Positions 57,801 to 64,000 of a stretch of 64,000 nucleotides of DNA are shown one piece after another. The stretch comes from JAJKJG01 sp036389455 (GTDB lineage: Bacteria > Pseudomonadota > Alphaproteobacteria > Rhizobiales > Beijerinckiaceae), in NCBI GenBank assembly GCA_036389455.1, contig DASVPW010000003.1:14591-78590 (forward strand). The letters run 5' to 3'. Every line of letters begins with the position of its first letter. The first letter of the stretch is position 1. The position numbers and the translations under genes were made by a program. Below the pieces are notes generated by a model that did no database searches, was not told the origin of the DNA, and saw only the letters and a program-made list of their open reading frames with translations.

Positions 57801-57983
57801 GCGGTATCAAGGACTTAGCTCACTTTCACCGCAAGCGGCATCTCCTTCGGGGTTCAATGGGGGTTCATTCCATGGAACGTAGCCTGACCCCGGCGTTGTC
57901 TCTTCGTTTAGGACGACTCGTCAGGGTCTGGATTGGTCGATACGGTTCACGATGGAATGCGATTCCGGGGAAGGAAAAGCGAA

Positions 57984-58175
57984 ATGACGGAAGACCTGAA
58001 GGCAATGATTGAGGCGGCCAAAAAGGTGAACCCGTCGCCGGAGCACCGCGAGGAACAGCGCCGCAGCTTCGCGTACGGCAACACCGCCTACGAGAATCCG
58101 CGGATCACGCGCGAAATGATCGATCGGCAGGCAGAGAAGCTCGCCAAGGAAACCGATGGCAAGCGGAGAGCGTGA
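57984..58175 (+). CDS. Small FicA-like antitoxin
   Basis: A 63-residue hydrophilic protein that begins 'MTEDLKAMIEAAKKVNPSPE' and continues with 'RRSFAYGNTAYEN' and 'ITREMIDRQAEKLA'. It resembles the small proteins encoded just before Fic genes in Hyphomicrobiales. 'NTAYENPRIT' has the shape of the inhibitory helix motif of Fic regulation ([S/T]xxxE[G/N] type), though the Ser/Thr is one place off, so this is inference. GGAAGG lies ten bases before the ATG at 57984. The following truncated Fic gene overlaps it by 20 bases. Confidence 0.65.
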   Translation: MTEDLKAMIEAAKKVNPSPEHREEQRRSFAYGNTAYENPRITREMIDRQAEKLAKETDGKRRA

Positions 58176-58476
58176 GGAGCGACATAGCCGCGCCCTCGAA
58201 CCTGAGATAATCCACGATCCCATTGCAAGGGCAGAAGCCGAGGCCATCAATGGCCTTCGGCAGTACGATTACGCAGTTCAGGCCATCCACGAAGCATTGG
58301 AGCGCAGACCGTTCAGGTTGAGACTGTCCCTGATCCTCGCGCTCCATCGTGAGGCATTGCAAGGTATTAGCAGTTACGCCGGCAACTTTCGACCCGGAGA
58401 CGTAGAAATCAAGGGCAGCAGGCACGAGCCTGTTGGGGCACATCAGGTGCCGGAACTCGTCGCTGTGCGCCGCTGA
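58156..58476 (+). pseudogene. Truncated Fic-family gene (N-terminal domain only)
   Basis: The 106-residue frame matches the N-terminal (Fic_N) part of Fic proteins: 'AINGLRQYDYAVQAIHEALE', 'LSLILALHREALQGISSYAG' and 'FRPGDVEIKGSRHEPVGAH'. Fic proteins transfer AMP to target proteins, using the motif HPFxDGNGR. The gene ends at 'VPELVAVRR' before that motif, and no continuation appears in any frame of the next 130 bases. The toxin is therefore inactive. It overlaps its probable antitoxin gene by 20 bases. Confidence 0.75.
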
Positions 58477-58609
58477 TGGCCCACGAAGAGGGAGCCCGTT
58501 AGGCCGCATTGGACCGGGATCGTGTGAGGCGGCATGGAAGTGCTCTATTCTCGTCGTTCGATGCTGAACGCATCTGGCCACGAGGATTGCGGCTTTGGGC
58601 ACTCTTTCA

Positions 58610-59257
58610 ATGGTTCACACCGCGACCGCCATTCTCGACTGGCTGGGCATCGTCGTCTTCGCCGTGACAGGCGCACTCGTCGCCTCCCGCAAGCAGATGG
58701 ACATCGTCGGCTTCGCCCTGCTCGGCACCGTGACCGGCATCGGCGGCGGGACGTTGCGCGACATCCTGCTCGGGCAGCTCCCGGTCTTCTGGGTGGGGAA
58801 GCCTTCTTATCTCGTCACCTGCGTCCTGGTGTCGTGCGTCGTGTTCTTCACGGCCCACCTGCCGCAGTCACGCTATCGCCTGCTCCTGTGGTTCGACGCG
58901 GTCGGCCTCGTGCTCTTCGCAATTACCGGAGCCGAGAAGGCAGTGCTGTCCGGGGCCGATCCGGTGGCCGCCGTCGCCATGGGGGTGATCACCGCCACCT
59001 TCGGCGGCATCATACGGGACGTGATCGGAGGAGAGAGCACGGTCGTGCTGTCCCGGGAGATCTATGTCACTGCCGCCCTCTTGGGAGCCCTGACGTTCGT
59101 CGGCCTTACGCTCGCGGGGCTCTCGCGCGAGGCCGCCCTCGGGGGTGGCCTTGCGGCAGGCTTCACCTTGCGAGGCTTGGCCCTTCATTACGGCTGGTCG
59201 CTGCCGCGCTACAGGCCACGAGCCGGAAGGGCTTCGGCGAGACCGACTGAACCATGA
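58610..59257 (+). CDS. TRIC-type trimeric cation channel family protein (UPF0126)
   Basis: A 215-residue membrane protein with seven spans made of two similar halves and a last helix. Each half carries the conserved Gly-rich bend: 'GIGGGTLRDILLG' in the first and 'TFGGIIRDVIGGE' in the second. Prokaryotic TRIC proteins form trimeric monovalent-cation channels; some bacterial relatives have been linked to glycine use. ATG 58610 gives the normal start. It lies in the accessory block between tRNA-Trp and secE, 131 bases before the large fusion gene. Confidence 0.9.
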   Translation: MVHTATAILDWLGIVVFAVTGALVASRKQMDIVGFALLGTVTGIGGGTLRDILLGQLPVFWVGKPSYLVTCVLVSCVVFFTAHLPQSRYRLLLWFDAVGLVLFAITGAEKAVLSGADPVAAVAMGVITATFGGIIRDVIGGESTVVLSREIYVTAALLGALTFVGLTLAGLSREAALGGGLAAGFTLRGLALHYGWSLPRYRPRAGRASARPTEP

Positions 59258-59388
59258 GTCCGCGACGGCCGACATCGATGCGTCCGGGCATAACGACAGC
59301 CCAGCACCCGGAGCCCGGAGGGGGTTGCCCCGCATAGTCCTTTTCGGCGACTCGTAGGCACGCGAGCCGGCGACGGGAATCGCTCAGG

Positions 59389-61863
59389 ATGGTTGCTTCC
59401 GCTGACTCTTCGGCAGGCCCTGACGCCCGCTCGCTCGACGCGATCGCCCGAGCGACGGCGTTCTTGCGCGAGTCGCAACGATCGAGCGGCGAGTTCCAAT
59501 GCTTGCTCAGCTCGAGCCCGGGCATGGAAGACGCTGTCCCCGACAGCGGGCCTTTCGTCACGTCGTTCGTGATCTATGCGCTATGCCACGTCGATCTGCC
59601 TGGCGTCGACTCGATGAAGGAAGCCGGCCTCGCGTTCCTCGAGAGCGAGAAGGAGTTCGGCGGCGTTTGGCGATACTACGGGCGCACTCAGTACAAGCAT
59701 ACGAGGATTCCGCCGGACCTCGACGACACGGCCTGCGCGAGTTTCGTGCTGCAGGCCCACAAGCGGCGTCTTTACAACCGGTGGATCTTCCGGGCGAACC
59801 GCGATGACCAAGGGCGGTTCCTGACGTGGATCGCCCCGAAGCCCGACGCGCCCATCCTGTCGCCCTTGCGGGTCGTCGCCCTTCTCGCCGACCTGCAAGC
59901 CTCGTGGGCCGTTCGAAACGTCCGGCGGCCCGCGGTGGCCACCGATCCCCGCCTGCTCCTGACCGACCGCGACGCCGTCGACCTGAGCGATGCGGATCCC
60001 GCGGTCGCCGCCAACGCGATCCTCTACGTGGGCGAAAGCAGCGATACGCTCCCGGCAATCGCCTGGTTGATCGAGAAGATCGGCGGGCGAGACCCGAGCT
60101 TCAGCCTCTACTACAAGGACCCGTTGACGCTCTGCTACATGGCGGCGCGCGCATGCCGGCACAGCGCCCCGACGCTGGTCGACGCGCGAAGCAGCATTCT
60201 CCAGACGATCGGCGAACGCGCATCGCTCGACGGCACCTTCGGCAGCGAGCTGTCGACTGCGCTTGCCGCCTGCACCCTGCTCACGCTCGATCCCTCGAGC
60301 CCCCTCCTCGAGCCGGCCATAGCCGCGCTTCTGGCATCGCAACGGCCCGACGGGTCATGGCCGGCCAGCGCGTTCTACAGCGGGCCGACGGAGTACTGGG
60401 GCTCTCCGGAGCTGACGACGGCCTTTTGTCTCGAGGCTGTCGCTCGCTGGCGGTCCTCGAGCGCCGGGATCCGGGCGGGATTCGCGTGGCCGCCGCGTCC
60501 GCAGGTCGCCACGGCCAAAGAGCTCCGCCCGGAAGCGCGGGCAGCCGGTTGGGCTCGCAGCTTGGCGATCCGCTGGGACGAATGGTGGTTTCACAAAATC
60601 CCGTTCTGCATCCTTGTCTTCTCGCTCTTCTCTCCGGCCCTCGCCGGATGGCATGCGACGGCCGGACTTGTCGCCTTGGTCGCAACGGTCTGCGCCGTCG
60701 CAAATTACGGGCACGCGATCAACGAGTTGTTCGACCGCAGCGAAGACGCCGCGGCCGGGAAGACGAACTACGCCACCACGGTCGGTGTGCGGCGCGTGGC
60801 GAGTGCCGCCGTGATCTGCGCCGGCGCAGCGGCGACTCTGTCCTATCTGGTGGGCGGCGCGGCGGCGGCGGCCGCCACCCTCGGTGCGCTCGCCTTGCCG
60901 GCCATGTACTCCATTCGGCCCGTTCGCCTCAAGGCGCGACGATGGTGGGGGCTGGCGGCCGACGCAGGAGCCGCGCACGTCTACCCGGCGGCGCTTGCCC
61001 TCATGCTCGCGAGCCCGGAGCGACGACCTGCCGTGACATGGGCCGCCGTTCTCGTCTGGTCCTCTGCCGCCGGGCTGCGGAACATCATCATGCACCAGTT
61101 CTGGAGCGAGGAGCGGGACCGATGCGCGGGGCTGTCCACGGTCGTCCATGCTCTCGGCGGCGAGCGCATCGCGCTCCTGATCCGGACGTTTCTCCTACCG
61201 GTCGAAATCTGCTCCTTTTTCGCGGTTGTCGCGCTGGCTGGATCGCCAGGATGGGTCTGGGCCGCAACGGCCGTGTATCTTATCAAGGAGTGCATGAACT
61301 TCGCGGCCCGGGAGAAGGGCCCCGGACCTGGCCCGGCCGCGATCATGCGCGCCGACTTCATGAACAATGGTTATTACCTCGTCTGGGCTCCTTTGGGTGC
61401 GTTCGCCGATCAAGCGTTCCGCGGCGGCATCCATTGGGCGCTGCCGCTGGCCGGTTTCGCTGTGCTGTTTGCGCGCAATTTCCGCTCGGAATGGAAGTCG
61501 CTGCGCCAATCCGGCCTCGCCCTTCTGCACGCGCTCGATCGGCGGCCCGACCGCGCGCTGGGCCAGCTCGCAAGAGAAGTGGAAGAGCGCGACGGAAGGC
61601 TTCTCGCGGCCGACCGGGACCTGCGGCGGCTGATGGCCGAGCTCGGCGAGCGCGACCGCAAGCTCGTCTCCGCCGATCGAGACCTGCGCCGGCTCATGGC
61701 CGAGGTGGCCGACCGGGACGCGCGCCTCGTCGCCGCCGATCGCGACTTGCGTCGCCTCGTCCGGGAGCTCGAAGAGCGCAGCCGCGAGCTTGCGGAAGCC
61801 GGCGAGGCCGTTCGCCGCCTCACTGCCCAGCTGGCAGAGCATGGCGGCGAGCCCGGCTCGTAA
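59389..61863 (+). CDS. Terpene cyclase-like / UbiA prenyltransferase fusion with coiled-coil tail
   Basis: An 824-residue protein of three parts. Residues 15-360 resemble the alpha/alpha-barrel of prenyltransferase/squalene-hopene-cyclase proteins: 'PPDLDDTACASF' (D110-L-D112-D113) has the DxDD acid motif of class II terpene cyclases, and 'SQRPDGSWP' (317-325) is a QW-like motif. Residues 400-700 form about eight membrane spans of UbiA type, with N445-E-L-F-D449-R-S-E-D453 matching NDxxDxxxD and 'EERDRCAGLSTVVHALG' as the second acidic region. Residues 732-815 are four 21-residue repeats that should form a coiled coil. It may cyclise and transfer a prenyl chain in the membrane; this is inference. 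It is 131 bases after the TRIC gene. Confidence 0.78.
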   Translation: MVASADSSAGPDARSLDAIARATAFLRESQRSSGEFQCLLSSSPGMEDAVPDSGPFVTSFVIYALCHVDLPGVDSMKEAGLAFLESEKEFGGVWRYYGRTQYKHTRIPPDLDDTACASFVLQAHKRRLYNRWIFRANRDDQGRFLTWIAPKPDAPILSPLRVVALLADLQASWAVRNVRRPAVATDPRLLLTDRDAVDLSDADPAVAANAILYVGESSDTLPAIAWLIEKIGGRDPSFSLYYKDPLTLCYMAARACRHSAPTLVDARSSILQTIGERASLDGTFGSELSTALAACTLLTLDPSSPLLEPAIAALLASQRPDGSWPASAFYSGPTEYWGSPELTTAFCLEAVARWRSSSAGIRAGFAWPPRPQVATAKELRPEARAAGWARSLAIRWDEWWFHKIPFCILVFSLFSPALAGWHATAGLVALVATVCAVANYGHAINELFDRSEDAAAGKTNYATTVGVRRVASAAVICAGAAATLSYLVGGAAAAAATLGALALPAMYSIRPVRLKARRWWGLAADAGAAHVYPAALALMLASPERRPAVTWAAVLVWSSAAGLRNIIMHQFWSEERDRCAGLSTVVHALGGERIALLIRTFLLPVEICSFFAVVALAGSPGWVWAATAVYLIKECMNFAAREKGPGPGPAAIMRADFMNNGYYLVWAPLGAFADQAFRGGIHWALPLAGFAVLFARNFRSEWKSLRQSGLALLHALDRRPDRALGQLAREVEERDGRLLAADRDLRRLMAELGERDRKLVSADRDLRRLMAEVADRDARLVAADRDLRRLVRELEERSRELAEAGEAVRRLTAQLAEHGGEPGS
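61582..61833 (+). repeat. Four in-frame 63-base repeats encoding a coiled coil
   Basis: Four tandem copies of 63 bases encode 21-residue units (three heptads) with the consensus 'xRDxRLxxADRDLRRLMAEL'. Copies 1-3 are close; copy 4 has diverged. They form the C-terminal tail of the terpene cyclase/UbiA fusion protein. Confidence 0.9.
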
Positions 61864-61892
61864 GCCCCGTCGGGCCTCCGCCGCAAACCCAT

Positions 61893-61921
61893 TCGACAAC
61901 CTTGAAAACTTGCGCTATAGG
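61893..61921 (+). promoter_or_regulatory. Promoter of the secE-nusG-rplK-rplA operon
   Basis: TCGACA (61893-61898) is separated by 17 bases from TATAGG (61916-61921), a good sigma-70 type pair. It lies 30 bases after the fusion gene and about 130 before secE. Confidence 0.65.
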
Positions 61922-62049
61922 CCCCGGCATCCCAGCTTACGGTTGGACCAGGTGGCGCGGAGCCGATGCTTCGCGCCGCAGCTAATTTGGGCGCCACGCC
62001 CGGGACAAGGCACGAGGCCGCCCCGCTCACCCGCGGGCGGATTGAGAAG

Positions 62050-62247
62050 ATGGCGAAGACGAATCCGGCGGAATTCATCCAGCAGGTGCGCAACGAGGGG
62101 GCGAAGGTCACCTGGCCGTCGCGCAAGGAGACCATGATCACGACCGCGATGGTGTTCGTGATGGTGATCCTCGCGAGCCTGTTCTTCCTCGTCACCGACC
62201 AGGTGATCCGCGTCTTCGTGCGGTTCGTCCTCGGGATCGCGGGCTAG
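62050..62247 (+). CDS. secE: Preprotein translocase subunit SecE
   Basis: A 65-residue single-span subunit of the SecYEG translocon that clamps SecY. 'FIQQVRNEGAKVTWPSRKET' (residues 8-27) is the family signature and a membrane helix follows at about 30-55. The ATG at 62050 is the normal start; an earlier in-frame ATG at 61966 lies in the leader. It opens the usual secE-nusG-rplK-rplA operon and is 35 bases from nusG. Confidence 0.96.
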   Translation: MAKTNPAEFIQQVRNEGAKVTWPSRKETMITTAMVFVMVILASLFFLVTDQVIRVFVRFVLGIAG

Positions 62248-62282
62248 GGCGCCGGGACATGAGCTTGCAGGGGTCGATCGCG

Positions 62283-62816
62283 ATGGCGAAGCGCTGGTAC
62301 ATCGTCCACGCCTATTCGAACTTCGAGAACAAGGTCGCCCAGTCGATCAAGGACCAGGCGGCGCAGCGCGGGCTCGCCGAGAAGTTCGACGAGGTGATGG
62401 TACCGACCGAGAAGGTCGTCGAAGTGCGCCGCGGCCGGAAAGTCGACGCCGAGCGCAAGTTCTTCCCGGGCTACGTGCTCGTGAAGTGCGACCTCACCGA
62501 CGAGGTCTACCACCTGATCAAGAACACGCCGAAGGTCACGGGCTTCCTCGGTGCCGACAAGGCGAAGCCGGTGCCGATCCCGGACGCCGAGGCCGAGCGC
62601 ATCAAGGGCCAGGTCGCCGAGGGGGTCGAGCGGCCGAAGCCGACGGTCCAGTTCGAGATCGGCGAGCAGGTCCGGGTCGCCGACGGCCCCTTCGCCTCGT
62701 TCAACGGCACCGTCGAAGAGGTCGACGAGGGCCGCGCCCGGCTCAAGGTCGCGGTCTCGATCTTCGGCCGCGCGACGCCGGTCGAGCTCGAGTACACGCA
62801 GGTCGAGAAGACCTGA
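62283..62816 (+). CDS. nusG: Transcription termination/antitermination protein NusG
   Basis: A 177-residue factor that binds RNA polymerase and links it to Rho and the ribosome. The NGN domain begins 'MAKRWYIVHAYSNFENKVAQ' and has 'ERKFFPGYVLVKCDL'; the KOW domain is at about 122-175 ('VRVADGPFASFNGTVEEVD'). I start it at ATG 62283, which matches the family; an ATG at 62259 would add eight residues. It is followed by an unusually long gap with a large hairpin before rplK. Confidence 0.96.
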   Translation: MAKRWYIVHAYSNFENKVAQSIKDQAAQRGLAEKFDEVMVPTEKVVEVRRGRKVDAERKFFPGYVLVKCDLTDEVYHLIKNTPKVTGFLGADKAKPVPIPDAEAERIKGQVAEGVERPKPTVQFEIGEQVRVADGPFASFNGTVEEVDEGRARLKVAVSIFGRATPVELEYTQVEKT

Positions 62817-62825
62817 CGTTCGGTT

Positions 62826-62902
62826 TGGCGAATGGCGAATAGCGAATGGCGAGTGGGGGCCTCCTCCATTCGCCATTCGCTACTCGCCATTCGCCTTCAT
62901 CC
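62826..62902. repeat. Large inverted repeat of GCGAATGG units between nusG and rplK
   Basis: Two arms of about 33 bases, GGCGAATGGCGAATAGC... and ...GCTACTCGCCATTCGCC, are complementary at about 30 positions with a short GC loop. Each arm is itself built from repeated GCGAATGG/GCGAGT units. It resembles dispersed palindromes of Hyphomicrobiales; inside this operon it could act as an attenuator or RNA processing site. Confidence 0.75.
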
Positions 62903-62969
62903 GCGGGAGGCTCGTCCGGTCGCCAGCCGGACCTCGCAAAGGGCCGCACCGCGACCTGCAACCGCCCCA

Positions 62970-62991
62970 CCCCGGCCGGCAGCCGGGGTTT
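62970..62991 (+). terminator. Hairpin in the rplK leader
   Basis: CCCCGGC and GCCGGGG form a stem with loop CGGCA, followed by TTT, 24 bases before the rplK start. It may be an attenuator, or take part in L1 autoregulation known for rplKA leaders; which one cannot be told. Confidence 0.45.
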
Positions 62992-63014
62992 AAGGGCAAT
63001 CTGGGAGCAGTCCC

Positions 63015-63464
63015 ATGGCAAAGAAGATCACGGGCTACGTGAAGCTTCAGGTCCCGGCCGGCGCGGCGAACCCGTCGCCGCCGATCGGCCCCGCGCTCGG
63101 CCAGCGCGGCCTCAACATCATGGAGTTCTGCAAGGCCTTCAACGCGAAGACCCAGCAGATGGAGAAGGGCACGCCGATCCCGGTGATCATCACCGCCTAC
63201 GGCGACCGCTCCTTCACCTTCGAGATGAAGCAGCCGCCGGTGGCGTTCTTCCTCAAGAAGGCGGCGAACCTCAAGCTCGGCAAGAAGCCGGCCTCGGGCT
63301 CGAAGACCCCGGGCCGCGGGGCGCCGGCCGGCCGCGTCACCGAGGCGCAGCTGCGCGAGATCGCCGAGAAGAAGATGGCCGACCTCAACTGCGACTCGGT
63401 CGAATCGGCGGTCCAGATGATCCGGGGCTCCGCCCGGGCCATGGGCCTCGAAGTGGTCGGATAG
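63015..63464 (+). CDS. rplK: 50S ribosomal protein L11
   Basis: A 149-residue ribosomal protein of the GTPase-associated centre. 'GYVKLQVPAGAANPSPPIGP' and 'LGQRGLNIMEFCKAFN' mark the N-terminal domain, and 'LNCDSVESAVQMIRGSARAM' the RNA-binding C-terminal domain. Length is normal. GGGAG lies seven bases before the ATG. rplA follows after 11 bases. Confidence 0.97.
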   Translation: MAKKITGYVKLQVPAGAANPSPPIGPALGQRGLNIMEFCKAFNAKTQQMEKGTPIPVIITAYGDRSFTFEMKQPPVAFFLKKAANLKLGKKPASGSKTPGRGAPAGRVTEAQLREIAEKKMADLNCDSVESAVQMIRGSARAMGLEVVG

Positions 63465-63475
63465 GGGAGGGCACG

Positions 63476-64000
<525 letters not shown>

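Noticed and set aside
61582..61833. Regular 63-base repeats as a possible CRISPR array
   Set aside because: The repeats are contiguous without unique spacers, keep one reading frame and encode heptads; they are protein-coding.
57724..62049. Genomic island with attachment sites at tRNA-Trp
   Set aside because: No integrase gene and no repeat of the tRNA 3' end could be found by eye, so I describe an accessory block but do not call attachment sites.

Overview
The window is very GC-rich bacterial chromosome, densely coded on both strands, and most probably from an alphaproteobacterium of the order Hyphomicrobiales (Rhizobiales). The signs are the family set (DUF3126 beside cysE, PAS_5 with PilZ, DUF1127, DUF2336, LapG-like transglutaminase proteases, TAXI binding protein, alphaproteobacterial NusG and L11) and many GC-rich dispersed palindromes. 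A genus cannot be named from the sequence alone. There is no rRNA, CRISPR array, complete insertion sequence or prophage.

Layout. 1-4.3 kb: end of an SDR gene, two alpha/beta hydrolases, cysE with its DUF3126 companion, a small membrane protein and a gamma-carbonic-anhydrase-like protein. 4.3-7.6 kb, minus strand: two tandem LapG-like periplasmic proteases, a double-PilZ protein and a PAS_5 protein, a possible surface or c-di-GMP neighbourhood. 7.9-17.4 kb: rhomboid protease, CBS protein, patatin, hisI, folE, Fe-S scaffold, yidD, a large membrane-anchored patatin and thrS. 17.3-24.6 kb: DUF1127, ArsR regulator, orphan Phd antitoxin, TAXI binding protein with a membrane-anchored partner, a secreted protein and a YfhO-like membrane protein. 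24.7-30.7 kb: nitroreductase, flavin reductase, CitE-like lyase with MaoC hydratase, lytic transglycosylase, DUF2336 and a receiver-only response regulator. 30.7-37.7 kb: GST, cupin, two transporters, an arsR-arsO-like arsenical cassette, GFA protein, NAD kinase and CutA. 37.7-46.8 kb: metallo-hydrolase, amidase, SpoU methyltransferase, an amidoligase/glutamine-amidotransferase pair, P450, DsbA-like oxidoreductase and an FNT channel. 46.8-57.5 kb: a frameshifted isochorismatase, tRNA-Thr with a low-GC helical protein beside it, an MHS-type transporter, a transposase remnant, an orphan ABC binding protein, a methyltransferase, rlmB, tRNA-Tyr, tRNA-Gly and two unknown genes. 57.7-64 kb: tRNA-Trp, then about 4.2 kb of accessory DNA, then secE-nusG-rplK-rplA, running off the end.

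The most unusual locus is the accessory block between tRNA-Trp and secE. It holds a FicA-like antitoxin gene followed by a truncated Fic gene, a TRIC-type channel gene, and an 824-residue protein that joins a class II terpene-cyclase-like domain (DLDDTA motif), a UbiA-type membrane prenyltransferase domain and a C-terminal coiled coil of four 21-residue repeats. I know of no described system with this architecture. Other points are the amidoligase/GATase pair, the membrane patatin set between yidD and thrS, and palindromic repeats that have become the C-terminal codons of hisI and a SpoU methyltransferase.

Functions are assigned from motifs and family memory only, since no search could be run. 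Starts were chosen from ribosome binding sites, overlaps and family length.
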